This document shows positions 1 through 9,876 of a stretch of DNA of 64,000 nt, piece after piece (the first letter of the stretch is position 1; each line of letters starts with the position of its first letter). Source of the DNA: Marinobacter adhaerens HP15 (GTDB lineage Bacteria > Pseudomonadota > Gammaproteobacteria > Pseudomonadales > Oleiphilaceae); assembly GCF_000166295.1 (NCBI RefSeq), contig NC_017506.1, forward strand, positions 3,472,001 through 3,536,000. Reading direction: 5' to 3'. The notes below the pieces were generated by a model. That model was given only the letters and a program-made list of their open reading frames with translations, searched no databases and had not been told where the DNA came from. Position numbers and translations under genes: made by a program.

Positions 1-482
1 GCCAGTTTGAGACCCTCCACCATTTGCACGAAACAGGCGTCCATCAACGGCTCGATAAACTGGGTCACCGCCTTGGCGGACTGGTGCAGGACAAACTGTA
101 CGCGATCACTGGGTGCGCGGAGCGAGGAGCGATCCTGACTTCGGGAGCCCCCGCATTGCTGCAGCATGGCATCCACGGCTACCGGGTTGGGCCTGCTGAA
201 ATTGACCCCCATGGCGCCATCGATGCGACGGACAATACTGACATGAAGCTCGTGGCGGCGCGCGCCATCCAGCCCCCGAAAACGTATCACCAGTTCTGGG
301 GGTATGCCGGAAGCAAACGCCCGATCCAGCTTCTTCGAGGTTTCACCCGAATAGCGGACGAACAGACCCTCCGCACAGAAATCGGCGATCTGACACGGCC
401 AGGCTTCACCGGTTCCCAGATCAATCTGGGCGGCAAGCTTGATTGGTTGGCGGGGGCTGCTACGACGTTCTCTCGGATCCAT
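1..482 (-). CDS. DUF1631-like protein with N-terminal PilZ-type domain (partial)
   Basis: The gene enters from beyond position 1; only its first 160 codons are here, starting at the ATG at 482. The opening residues show the PilZ signature: an RRSSPR stretch at residues 6-11 (RxxxR) and DFCAEG at residues 34-39, which fits DxSxxG with Cys in place of Ser. PilZ domains bind cyclic di-GMP. The later part (GAMGVNFSRP, then a helical stretch) is not a known catalytic domain. I recall large DUF1631 proteins of pseudomonads starting this way, so that name is an inference from memory. It is divergent from the lipoprotein gene at 654. Confidence 0.6.
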   Translation of the reverse strand, partial: MDPRERRSSPRQPIKLAAQIDLGTGEAWPCQIADFCAEGLFVRYSGETSKKLDRAFASGIPPELVIRFRGLDGARRHELHVSIVRRIDGAMGVNFSRPNPVAVDAMLQQCGGSRSQDRSSLRAPSDRVQFVLHQSAKAVTQFIEPLMDACFVQMVEGLKL

Positions 483-578
483 GAACTACCTGATATCTCG
501 CAAAGCCGGAACGATCACCGAACACAGCGCCCGGTACCGGCTCACGTCCCTGAAACGATGGCGGATGCCACCGGCTGC

Positions 579-606
579 TACTATAGAGACCATGATTGTA
601 CTATAG
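579..606. repeat. pair of direct TACTATAG repeats in a divergent promoter region
   Basis: TACTATAG occurs at 579-586 and again at 599-606, exactly 20 bp apart, which is about two helical turns. A third partial copy (ACTATA) sits at 636-641, just before the ATG at 654. They could be -10-like elements or a tandem regulator site between the two divergent genes. The sequence alone does not decide this. Confidence 0.3.
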
Positions 607-653
607 CGGCCTGGCCCCCACAGGCAAACCAATCCACTATAACATCCTGACCC

Positions 654-1724
654 ATGAAACAGCTTAGTCAGATCTATCTACTTTTGCTACTGGTAACAAT
701 GCTTAACGGCTGTTCGACCATTGGCTACTATTCGCAGGCTGTCAGTGGCCATCTCTCCCTGATGATGTCGGCGGAACCGGTCGACGACATTCTCTCCGAC
801 ACCTCAACGCCGGTGGACCTGCGGGGCAAACTCACGGTAGCGCAACAGGCCCGGGAATTCGCCGGTCAACGACTGGCCCTGCCGGTGGGAGAAGCCTTCA
901 GCGACTACGTGGATCTCGACAGACCCTGGGTAGTGGTGAACCTGGTGGCTGTGCCGGAGTTCTCCCTGGAACCGCACCGCTGGTGCTATCCGGTGCTCGG
1001 CTGTCAGGCCTACCGGGGATACTACAGCCTGGCGGATGCGCGTGCCGAGGAGTCGCAGTTTCGCAACAAGGGCTTCGACACGTTTATTGGCGGCGTGACG
1101 GCCTATTCCACCCTCGGCTGGTTCGATGATCCCCTGCACACCGGCTTTACCCGACTGGCGGAGGATCGCATGGTCGCCCTGATGTTCCATGAGCTGGCAC
1201 ACCGGGTGGTCTACATCGCCGATGACACGGCATTTAACGAAAGCTTTGCCACCGCGGTGGAGCTGGAAGGGCTCAGGCTCTGGCTATCGGACCAGGGCAA
1301 ACCCGGCCAGTTCGAGGAGGCACTGGACCGCCTGGCTCGCCGAAACCAGACGCTCTCCCTGGTCGAAGACTTCAGTGCCCGGCTGGACGTTCTTTATGCT
1401 CAGCAGGACGTCTTGCAAGACCAGCAACTGCGGAATCGCAAGGCGGCCATTTACCAAGAGCTGGCTCTTGCCTATCAGGAACTTTCCGCAGAGTGGTCCG
1501 AACCCGGCCCGTTCGGACCGGTACCAGTCAGCCTGAACAATGCCAACCTGGCGCTGTTTCGTCAGTACAACCAGCACGTACCGGCGTTCCGTCAGATGCT
1601 TCGGAATGCAGGCTACGACTTTGCGGACTTTTACAAGGCCGTCGAGACGCTGTCAGAGCAACCGGAACCCCAGAGGACTGAACATCTGGCCGCCCTGTCA
1701 GAGCGGTTTGAAGAACACCTTTGA
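654..1724 (+). CDS. Lipoprotein zinc metallopeptidase (putative aminopeptidase family)
   Basis: The 356-residue protein has a type II signal peptide ending in LNGC (lipid-attachment Cys20), so it should be a membrane-anchored lipoprotein. HELAH at residues 179-183 is an HExxH zinc site, and NESFA about 17 residues later can supply the third ligand (Glu). This pattern fits the 'putative aminopeptidase' family of proteobacteria (Pfam Aminopep), whose substrates are poorly known. The 3' end overlaps the end of the convergent argA gene by 27 bp. No operon partner is seen. Confidence 0.8.
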   Translation: MKQLSQIYLLLLLVTMLNGCSTIGYYSQAVSGHLSLMMSAEPVDDILSDTSTPVDLRGKLTVAQQAREFAGQRLALPVGEAFSDYVDLDRPWVVVNLVAVPEFSLEPHRWCYPVLGCQAYRGYYSLADARAEESQFRNKGFDTFIGGVTAYSTLGWFDDPLHTGFTRLAEDRMVALMFHELAHRVVYIADDTAFNESFATAVELEGLRLWLSDQGKPGQFEEALDRLARRNQTLSLVEDFSARLDVLYAQQDVLQDQQLRNRKAAIYQELALAYQELSAEWSEPGPFGPVPVSLNNANLALFRQYNQHVPAFRQMLRNAGYDFADFYKAVETLSEQPEPQRTEHLAALSERFEEHL

Positions 1725-3005
1725 GTTCCGCTGGGTGTTATAGGCAGCCAGCTTCGGCCCGGGCAGGGCCTGCACTGTCGAAGGCTGGAAGCCCCGCTCC
1801 CGGAACCAGTGCTCCGTCTGGGTGGTGAGCACGAACAGCTTCTGGATACCCTGCCCCCTGGCCAGCTTCTCCACCATTGCCAGAATCTCATCACCCCGTC
1901 CGGCCCGGCGATAGGTCGGGTCTACCGCGAAGCAGGACAACTCGCCGGCGCCTTCTTCAGGGTAGCTGTACAGAGCGGCACAGCCCACGATAGTGCCGTC
2001 GCGCTCCGCCACAACAAAGCGGTCAATCTCGGTTTCCAGCATCTCCCGGGAGCGGCGAACCAGAATGCCCTGCTCCTCCAGCGGCTGGATCAGCTCCAGA
2101 ATCCCGCCGATGTCCTCGACCCGGGCCTGGCGGAACTGCTCGTAGTGATCACCACTGACCAACGTGCCGGCGCCATCCCGCGTGAAGAGCTCCTTCAGCA
2201 GGGCGCCGTCATCCACATAGCTGATGATGTGGGCGCGACGTACGCCCTTCACACAGGCATCACAGGCAGCTCGCAGCAAGTCGGCATCGTGACCGGTCAC
2301 CGCACCGGCCGCCAGACGCTCGGACGCCTGGCGCGCCGACAGCTCCCGGATCAAAGTACCGTCCTCTTCCTGTAACCCGGGATCATCAATAAACACCATC
2401 AGCTTCTCGGCCTGCAGTGCCGCTGCCACCTGGCTGCCAACATCCTCGTAGGAGAGGTTGAAGGCATCCCCGGTGGGCGAATAGCCCATGGGCGGCAACA
2501 GGACAATGTGACCAAGCTCCAGCAGTTTCTCGATCCCGGCCACATCCACCCGGCGCACCTTGCCGGTATGGCCAAAATCAATACCGTCGAGCACACCCAC
2601 GGGCTTGGCAGCCACATAATTGCCGCCACTCACCCGGATACGGGCATTGTGCATCGGCGAATTGACCAACCCCATGGACAGGTGGCTTTCCAGGTAGGCT
2701 CTCAGGCCACCGACAGCCTCCATCACCATACTGAGGTGCTCTTGCGGCGTAATCCGCAGACCTTTTGAAAACGACGATTCGATTCCTGCGGCATCCAGCC
2801 GCGTCTGGATTTGCGGGCGGGCACCAAAGGCAACGACCAGCCGCACACCAAGGCTGCTCAGCAGCGCGATGTCATGGATGATGTTGATGAAATTCCCGTG
2901 TTCAATCGCATCCCCCGGAATGGTCAATACCACCGTCCGCCCGCGATGGGCGTTGATGTAAGGGGATGAATGGCGGAATCCATGCAGCCAGTCGTTTGAT
3001 TTCAA
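1698..3005 (-). CDS. argA: Amino-acid N-acetyltransferase (N-acetylglutamate synthase)
   Basis: It catalyses the first step of arginine synthesis: acetyl-CoA plus glutamate gives N-acetylglutamate. The 435-residue protein has the classical two-part build. An amino-acid-kinase-like domain (about residues 20-290, with VVAFGARPQI and the LLPPMGYSPTGD region) is followed by a GNAT acetyltransferase domain (about 295-435). The acetyl-CoA loop RRAGRGDE lies near residue 368. The kinase-like domain is the usual arginine feedback site. The gene lies downstream of argE on the same strand, with a long hairpin repeat between them. Confidence 0.95.
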   Translation of the reverse strand: MKSNDWLHGFRHSSPYINAHRGRTVVLTIPGDAIEHGNFINIIHDIALLSSLGVRLVVAFGARPQIQTRLDAAGIESSFSKGLRITPQEHLSMVMEAVGGLRAYLESHLSMGLVNSPMHNARIRVSGGNYVAAKPVGVLDGIDFGHTGKVRRVDVAGIEKLLELGHIVLLPPMGYSPTGDAFNLSYEDVGSQVAAALQAEKLMVFIDDPGLQEEDGTLIRELSARQASERLAAGAVTGHDADLLRAACDACVKGVRRAHIISYVDDGALLKELFTRDGAGTLVSGDHYEQFRQARVEDIGGILELIQPLEEQGILVRRSREMLETEIDRFVVAERDGTIVGCAALYSYPEEGAGELSCFAVDPTYRRAGRGDEILAMVEKLARGQGIQKLFVLTTQTEHWFRERGFQPSTVQALPGPKLAAYNTQRNSKVFFKPL

Positions 3006-3066
3006 ACCTTTCTCCTGGTCTCTCGTTATCTTCTAAAGGCAGGTACTTTATCTTGAGGAGTTTGCC

Positions 3067-3179
3067 GAGTCCTGTCGAGGAGGGTGTGCCAAAACACGCC
3101 CGTAAATACGTCCCTGTAGGGCTCGGTCGCGCCATCCCTGGCGCTCCACGGTTTTGGCACACCCTCCCCGCCAGGACTC
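3067..3179 (-). repeat. Cruciform repeat, copy 1 (argE-argA intergenic)
   Basis: Arms 3067-3095 and 3151-3179 pair at 27 of 29 positions. A further outer stem of about 10 bp is formed by 3039-3048 and 3194-3203. Read on the minus strand, the 55-base centre has two small hairpins: GCGCCA-GGGA-TGGCGC, and TAC/GTA around AGGGAC. The GGA-bearing strand is the one transcribed with argE and argA. The arms share no long sequence with the other four copies except the inner end CCAAAAC/GTTTTGG. Confidence 0.9.
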
Positions 3180-3210
3180 TCCGCAGGCGTCGGAAGTGCC
3201 TGCGCCACAC

Positions 3211-4380
3211 TCAGAGACAGAACTGTCGGATCAGCCCTCGCAGTACTTTAACGGTTGGATCAATCTGGGACAGCTCTATAAATTCATCGGGCTGGTGCGC
3301 CTGATCGATGGATCCGGGACCCATAACAAGAGTCTCCAGGCCAAGCTTCTGGAGCCAGGGCGCTTCCGTGGCGAAAGCAACCGCGTGGGCGGTATGGCCC
3401 GTCAGTTTCTCACAGGCTTTGACCAGAGCGGCATCGGCCGGAGTTTCGAACGGTGGCACGCCGTCAAAGAGCGGCTCGAATTCCAGGGACAGTTCCCGGC
3501 GGTCCGCGATCGGCTGAACCTTGCTCAGGATGGCCTGGCGCAGGGTTTCCATGTTCATGCCCGGCAACGGGCGCAGATCAAAGTGCAGCTCGCACTGGGC
3601 ACAGATACGGTTTGGATTGTCACCACCGTGGATGCAGCCAAGGTTCAGGGTTGGAAACTGTACCTCGAAGTTCGGGTTCCGGTACTTTTCCTGCCAGCCT
3701 GACCGGAGTGCCAGCAACTCGGTAAGCGCTTCGTGCATTCCTTCCATGGCGTTGCGGCCGAGGGCAGGGTTGGAGGAATGACCTGACTGGCCCTCGAATT
3801 TCAGGCGCTCCATCATGATGCCCTTGTGCATGCGCACCGGTTTCAGGCTGGTCGGCTCGCCGATGACCGCGTAGCGGGCCTTGGGCTTGCCAGCTTCTGC
3901 CAGGGCCCGGGCGCCATCCATGGAGCTCTCTTCGTCGGCGGTGGCCAGTATGATCAGGGGCTGTTTGAGATCTTCGTCCACAAAGGCCCTGGCTGCTTCA
4001 ATGGCCAGCGGGAAAAAGCCTTTCATGTCGCAGGTACCCAGCCCGTACCAGCGATTGTCCCGCTCGGTCAGGGTAAAGGGGTCGCTCTGCCAGCGTTTGT
4101 CATCAAAGGGCACCGTATCGGTATGGCCGGACAACACAAGACCGCCCGGGCCGCTGCCAAGGGTTCCGATCAGGTTGAATTTTCCGGGCATGCCTGGCAC
4201 TTCCAGGATTTCCACGGAAAACCCGAGGGCTTCGAGCCATTCTGCCAGGGTTCGCACCACGGGCTCGTTACTATGATCCCATTTTGCCGACGCGCTGCTG
4301 ATTGAGGGCAGAGATATCAGGCGGGCAAGCATGTCACGAATGCCCGGCACCACTGCGGATTTGCTATCGGACTGCGACAT
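3211..4380 (-). CDS. argE: Acetylornithine deacetylase
   Basis: It hydrolyses N2-acetylornithine to ornithine and acetate in the linear arginine pathway. The 389-residue M20 metallopeptidase has SGHTDTVP (metal ligand His86, catalytic Asp88), GTCDMKG (bridging Asp118) and ADEESS (Glu150/Glu151). A C-terminal AHQPDEF carries the last His ligand. It follows the unknown gene at 4407 by 26 bp and argB further upstream, so argB, the unknown gene and argE probably form one transcript. Related M20 deacylases differ in substrate, but the location with argB and argA supports ArgE. Confidence 0.92.
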   Translation of the reverse strand: MSQSDSKSAVVPGIRDMLARLISLPSISSASAKWDHSNEPVVRTLAEWLEALGFSVEILEVPGMPGKFNLIGTLGSGPGGLVLSGHTDTVPFDDKRWQSDPFTLTERDNRWYGLGTCDMKGFFPLAIEAARAFVDEDLKQPLIILATADEESSMDGARALAEAGKPKARYAVIGEPTSLKPVRMHKGIMMERLKFEGQSGHSSNPALGRNAMEGMHEALTELLALRSGWQEKYRNPNFEVQFPTLNLGCIHGGDNPNRICAQCELHFDLRPLPGMNMETLRQAILSKVQPIADRRELSLEFEPLFDGVPPFETPADAALVKACEKLTGHTAHAVAFATEAPWLQKLGLETLVMGPGSIDQAHQPDEFIELSQIDPTVKVLRGLIRQFCL

Positions 4381-4406
4381 AGTTTCCTCTCAGATTCCCA
4401 TTGGAA

Positions 4407-5657
4407 TCATTGTGCACGGCCACGCCGCCAGACTTCAAAGTTGGTAATCGCCCGGATCAACATCGGGTAGGCGACTTCACCGCCAGCGATAACCCGGGCC
4501 ACTTCCAGCTCGCGTTCGCTGACGCTCACCAGACGCCCTTCCACCACGTTCTCGTTGGAAAGCGTTACCCGGACCTGCCGATCAACCCATTGTTCGGCGG
4601 TTTCAAGACTCGCCGGATACCAGGTTTCGGTCTCAGGATCCTCCCGTGGCACCACCGGCTCGACGGCCACCTCTGGTGTTTCCTGAACAACCGGCTCAGC
4701 CTCGGCCAGATAGACGTCCGGCACGCCTGCACCGTTGTAACGAACTGGCCAGCTCATGCCCGCACCCTCGTTTTCAGCCGTTCTTACAGGCACCCCGAGC
4801 AGAGGCTGGGCCGGCTGCACATCTACCGTGAGCTCACCGCCCTCCAGCAGCCACTGCCGGTACAACGCTTTCAGCTGGTCACTGGCGGCCAGGCCCCGGG
4901 CTTCAAGCCCGGCAGACAGCGCCTGCACTGCGCGCCCGGCCCATTCTCCGGTTTCGATACCGGCTTCGCGGGCGCAATAGGCGGCGATGCGACGCATCAG
5001 GCCACCATCACGCAAGGTCAGCGTCATCGGCTCGGCGCCACCGGAAACGGTCAGCTCGGCATCCTGGATTCGGATTCGAGCATCACGCCAATCCAGCTCC
5101 AGACTGCCAGTGCTGACGGTATTCAACTCAGCATGGAGATTGCCCGGAGTCTGTCGCACGAAGCCATCCCCGGCGAGTGCTGTGATGCCCATGCGGATCA
5201 GGTCACCGCTACCCAGCTGTTGGCGCGGATCTGGCGCGCAGGAAAGCGCAAACAAGGCCGGATCGCCCTCGCTGTTGGCGCCTTCTGCGGTGACCCAGTT
5301 ACGAAGCATGGTCGGGTCGAGGGTCAGGCCAAGGCCGTCGAGTCGCAAGGTCCATTGTTCCGGCATGCCAGCCGGGTCGAACAGAACAGAGAGCAAGCTG
5401 ACGGGGGAGCCGGTATCAAGCTCCACCCTCGCCATGTCCAGAGGCTGGGTGAGCTCGAAATCCTGCCAGCTGGCGTCGTTGAGAACCAACCGGCCCTCGA
5501 CGCCGGAACTGATGCTGCCCCTGTGCAGAACACCGTGGGGCTCCAGCGCCTGTCTCACCTCGGCCATGCGCTGATCCGCCAGCCACCAGACCCCCGCCTT
5601 GAATGCGGCAAAGCCGACCAGAACCAGTATTACCAGCGTCGCAAGCAGGCGCTTCAT
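4407..5657 (-). CDS. Membrane-anchored protein of unknown function between argB and argE
   Basis: I do not recognise a named family for this 416-residue protein. Residues 4-24 form one hydrophobic N-terminal segment (signal anchor), so most of the chain is probably periplasmic. The middle is beta-rich with alternating hydrophobic residues. A Pro/Glu/Val-rich linker (about 318-345) leads to a C-terminal module of about 60 residues (VDRQVRVTLSNENVVEGRLV...) whose pattern recalls a small SH3/LSm-like barrel; that is inference. Spacings of 24 bp to argB and 26 bp to argE suggest co-transcription, but nothing in it points to arginine metabolism. Confidence 0.7.
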   Translation of the reverse strand: MKRLLATLVILVLVGFAAFKAGVWWLADQRMAEVRQALEPHGVLHRGSISSGVEGRLVLNDASWQDFELTQPLDMARVELDTGSPVSLLSVLFDPAGMPEQWTLRLDGLGLTLDPTMLRNWVTAEGANSEGDPALFALSCAPDPRQQLGSGDLIRMGITALAGDGFVRQTPGNLHAELNTVSTGSLELDWRDARIRIQDAELTVSGGAEPMTLTLRDGGLMRRIAAYCAREAGIETGEWAGRAVQALSAGLEARGLAASDQLKALYRQWLLEGGELTVDVQPAQPLLGVPVRTAENEGAGMSWPVRYNGAGVPDVYLAEAEPVVQETPEVAVEPVVPREDPETETWYPASLETAEQWVDRQVRVTLSNENVVEGRLVSVSERELEVARVIAGGEVAYPMLIRAITNFEVWRRGRAQ

Positions 5658-5681
5658 CCGGAGACTCCTTGTCGGGTGCCG

Positions 5682-6635
<954 letters not shown>

Positions 6636-9278
6636 TCAGAAATCCGCCACCAGATCCGGCGCTGCCTTCTGCAGCTGGTCACGGAACACAGACTTGATAC
6701 GCTCCAGTGCCTCGTCGGTCTCCGCTTCAAAGCGTAAGACCAGCACTGGTGTGGTGTTTGATGCCCGGCACAGCCCCCAGCCGTCGGCGTAGTCCACCCG
6801 GATGCCGTCGATGGTGCTGATATTGCCGTCACCGAAATCCCCGGACTCGCCGAGGCGTTTGATAATGTCGAACTTGGAACTTTCAGTCACTTGGACATTC
6901 AGCTCTGGCGTACTGATGTCATCCGGGAAATCCTCGAAAACTTCATCGCTGTGACGATCCTCAATGCCCAGAATTTCCAGCAGGCGGGCCGCAGAATACA
7001 GACCGTCATCAAACCCGTACCAGCGCTCGCCAAAGAAAATATGACCACTCATTTCCCCGGCCAGCAAGGCGCCAGTCTCTTTCATTTTTGCCTTCATCAG
7101 GGAATGACCGGTTTTCCACATGATCGGTCGGCCCCCGGCTTCTGAAATCACCCCGGCCAGCCTGCGGCTGCACTTCACATCGTAAAGGACATCGGCCCCC
7201 GGATTCCGTGAAACCACATCCCGGGCAAACAGCATCATCAGCCGGTCCGGCCAGATAATCTTGCCGGAATTGGTTACTACACCGAGACGGTCACCATCGC
7301 CGTCGAAGGCCAAACCGATGTCGGCCCCTTCCGATTCAACCCGGGCAATCAGATCCGCCAGATTCGCCGGCTTACCTGGGTCGGGATGGTGATTCGGGAA
7401 GTCACCGTCCACCTCGCAGTAGAGCGGAATGACTTCGCAACCCAGCTCTTCGATCAGCATGGGTGCCAGCTCACCGGCAATGCCATTGCCGGCGTCGACG
7501 ACCACCTTGAGCGGTGCCGCTACCGCAATATCGCCAACAATCCGGTCCAGGTAAGCACGGCGCACATCCTCGGTGCTCTGGCTGCCCCGACCGCTGGCAA
7601 AATCTCCGGTCTGGATGCGCTGATACAGTTTCTGGATGGCCTCACCTGAAAGGGTTTCGCCACCCAACATGATTTTCAGGCCGTTATAGTTGGCCGGGTT
7701 GTGACTGCCGGTCACCATAACGCCAGAGCCAGTCTGGAGTTCGTGGGTGGCAAAATAGAGGACCGGTGTGGGCACGGCCCCCACGTGAATCACGTTGCAC
7801 CCGGCTGCCATGACACCGCGTGCCAGGGCATCTGCCAGATCCGGGCTGGAATGGCGGCCGTCATAACCAATGCAAAGGCTGTCGACACCGCGCTCCCGGG
7901 CCTCCGAACCGATGGCCCGACCGATGACTTCAACGCCCTCAGCGGTCAGGGTTTCGCCGACAATACCCCGAATGTCATAGGCCCGGAAAATATCCTGGGG
8001 AAGCTCCACCTGAGGCAGGGTCACCTCTTCCACGTCCGGAGTGTCGCCGGAACCAAAGACGGTATCATCGCCGCTGCCGAAGCCCAGAACGTCCTCATCG
8101 CCATCAAGCATGTCGATATCGGGCATGTCCTTGTCCTGGAACAAAGGCTCATCGCCGCCCTTGGCGGCACCACCGCCAGCCTTTCCGGAACCGGCGGGCC
8201 TGGGTTTGGCGGTTTCTCCAGCCTTGGCGACCCGTTTATCAACCACCTGGGACAAACGGTAGAGCACCTCACCGGTTGAGGCCACCATGTCCCAACGGAA
8301 GGTCGGCAGCTTTACCCGCTCTCCGCCGAACACCTTGTGCGCCCACTGGATCAGGGCCGTCACATCCTGACGTAAGCCCTTCTGGGCCCCGCCCAACAGT
8401 ACCCAGACGATGATGGCAGCGATCAACGCGGGCACGCCGACCAGAAGCGCGATCATTACCGTATCAACCGGCGCTGCGGACGATTTTGCAGGGGTATAGG
8501 CTACGGTCCAGTCCGGATTGGAAAGCCGGCGGGATTCCGCGTTTCCGGAGCCGCTGCCGTTACTGACCACGGTGCGGGGTGAACCGGACACGGTCTGCAC
8601 CAGCGCGAGCTGACCACCGAGGCTGGAGTTGACCACTTGCAGCAACGGCTGGATCTGGCCGGAGTCGAAGATAATCAGCAGGCTGCCGATGACCGCATTG
8701 CTGGTCGGATTGCGAACCGGGGTTGCCATCTGGACAAACCACCGGTTATCCCGTGGAAACGCGTCGGGAAACAGTCGCTGGCCGGTTTCAGCGCGCCGGG
8801 CCAGCTCAAGCCCGGAGAAGCCTAGCAGGCCCTCACTGCTGGAGGTGCGTGGAATGTCACGGTAGGGAAACAGATGAACCGCCTCGATGCCGGGCAGTGA
8901 ATCCGCCAGCTGCACCTCGGTCGTCGGAATCTCGTTCCGGCTGTTCAGCGCCTGAACGACATGGGGCTGGGTAGCCAGACCATTGACGCTTTTCTGGACC
9001 TGGTCAAAATACTGGTTCAGTCGAAGGGCGGCGGCATCCGCTTCCAGAACTTTCAATGACTCGAAGCGTTCCTTTGCCGACGGCTGAACCACCAGAAAAT
9101 GAAGCAAGGCAACGGCAATCACCCCCGCAAGGACCACGACCAGCGACTGGTTCACCGCCACGGAATTGAGTCTCTTCAGTTTGGGTCCCGAAGAACTGGT
9201 TTTTTCCTTCTTCACCGCCTTCTTCGCCGGCTTTTCATCAACGGACGCGTCGGCATCTTTCTTTTTACCCAGCTTCAT
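6636..9278 (-). CDS. algC: Phosphomannomutase/phosphoglucomutase with membrane sensor-like N-terminus
   Basis: It interconverts hexose 1- and 6-phosphates for polysaccharide and LPS precursors. The catalytic part fills about residues 425-880: TGSHNP with the phosphoserine at 525, the Mg loop DGDGDR at 659-664, and GEMSGH in the sugar-binding loop. The first 420 residues are an extra module: a charged start, a membrane segment (about 43-64), a periplasmic Cache-like region, a second membrane segment (about 280-304), a HAMP-like stretch and an acidic, Gly/Asp-rich linker. Long AlgC forms of about 860-880 residues are known in Pseudomonas. The dut-algC-argB order is also the Pseudomonas one. Confidence 0.93.
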   Translation of the reverse strand: MKLGKKKDADASVDEKPAKKAVKKEKTSSSGPKLKRLNSVAVNQSLVVVLAGVIAVALLHFLVVQPSAKERFESLKVLEADAAALRLNQYFDQVQKSVNGLATQPHVVQALNSRNEIPTTEVQLADSLPGIEAVHLFPYRDIPRTSSSEGLLGFSGLELARRAETGQRLFPDAFPRDNRWFVQMATPVRNPTSNAVIGSLLIIFDSGQIQPLLQVVNSSLGGQLALVQTVSGSPRTVVSNGSGSGNAESRRLSNPDWTVAYTPAKSSAAPVDTVMIALLVGVPALIAAIIVWVLLGGAQKGLRQDVTALIQWAHKVFGGERVKLPTFRWDMVASTGEVLYRLSQVVDKRVAKAGETAKPRPAGSGKAGGGAAKGGDEPLFQDKDMPDIDMLDGDEDVLGFGSGDDTVFGSGDTPDVEEVTLPQVELPQDIFRAYDIRGIVGETLTAEGVEVIGRAIGSEARERGVDSLCIGYDGRHSSPDLADALARGVMAAGCNVIHVGAVPTPVLYFATHELQTGSGVMVTGSHNPANYNGLKIMLGGETLSGEAIQKLYQRIQTGDFASGRGSQSTEDVRRAYLDRIVGDIAVAAPLKVVVDAGNGIAGELAPMLIEELGCEVIPLYCEVDGDFPNHHPDPGKPANLADLIARVESEGADIGLAFDGDGDRLGVVTNSGKIIWPDRLMMLFARDVVSRNPGADVLYDVKCSRRLAGVISEAGGRPIMWKTGHSLMKAKMKETGALLAGEMSGHIFFGERWYGFDDGLYSAARLLEILGIEDRHSDEVFEDFPDDISTPELNVQVTESSKFDIIKRLGESGDFGDGNISTIDGIRVDYADGWGLCRASNTTPVLVLRFEAETDEALERIKSVFRDQLQKAAPDLVADF

Positions 9279-9373
9279 AGTCCATCCTGCAGTTGTAATT
9301 TTATCGTCCTGGACAAGCAGTTATCCGCAAAGTATAGACGCCGGCACAATGTTCTGCGTGGCCGGCTTCCCGG

Positions 9374-9835
9374 TCACCTTGTGCCGGTGGAGCCAAAGCC
9401 GCCGTCACCGCGGGCGCTGGCGTCGAATTCCGAAACCACCTCAAAATCAGCTTGCACAACGGGTACCAGCACCAACTGTGCCAGACGCTCCCCCACATCC
9501 ACGGTAAAGCTGGTGCGCCCCCGGTTCCAGCAGGACACCATTAACTCGCCCTGGTAATCCGAATCAATCAAGCCCACCAGGTTGCCAAGCACAATACCGT
9601 GCTTGTGGCCGAGCCCGCTTCGGGGCAGGATCATGGCCGCCAGCGATGGATCGGCAATGTGGATCGACAACCCTGTCCTGATCAGTTGGGTATCGCCCGG
9701 CTCGAGGGTCAGCGGCTCGTCCAGACAGGCCCGAAGATCAAGGCCTGCGGAGCCTTCGGTGGCATACTCGGGAAAGGGAATCTGGCTGCCAATGCGATCA
9801 TCCAGAATACGTACCTGAAGATTTTTCCTGCTCAT
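9374..9835 (-). CDS. dut: dUTP diphosphatase
   Basis: It hydrolyses dUTP to dUMP and pyrophosphate, keeping uracil out of DNA and feeding dTMP synthesis. All five trimeric dUTPase motifs are present in 153 residues: [33 protein letters not shown] and the C-terminal [10 protein letters not shown] arm. It lies 41 bp downstream of coaBC and ahead of algC on the same strand. coaBC-dut co-location is common in gammaproteobacteria. Confidence 0.96.
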   Translation of the reverse strand: MSRKNLQVRILDDRIGSQIPFPEYATEGSAGLDLRACLDEPLTLEPGDTQLIRTGLSIHIADPSLAAMILPRSGLGHKHGIVLGNLVGLIDSDYQGELMVSCWNRGRTSFTVDVGERLAQLVLVPVVQADFEVVSEFDASARGDGGFGSTGTR

Positions 9836-9876
9836 GAGGGGTCCTGTCGATTGTAGTGCAGGTGCGCTTCGCTGAG

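Noticed and set aside
24..650. A 208-codon plus-strand frame at the window start
   Set aside because: The opposite strand holds a PilZ-type start with ATG at 482 and a good codon pattern; the plus frame has no recognisable motif and ends just before a real start.
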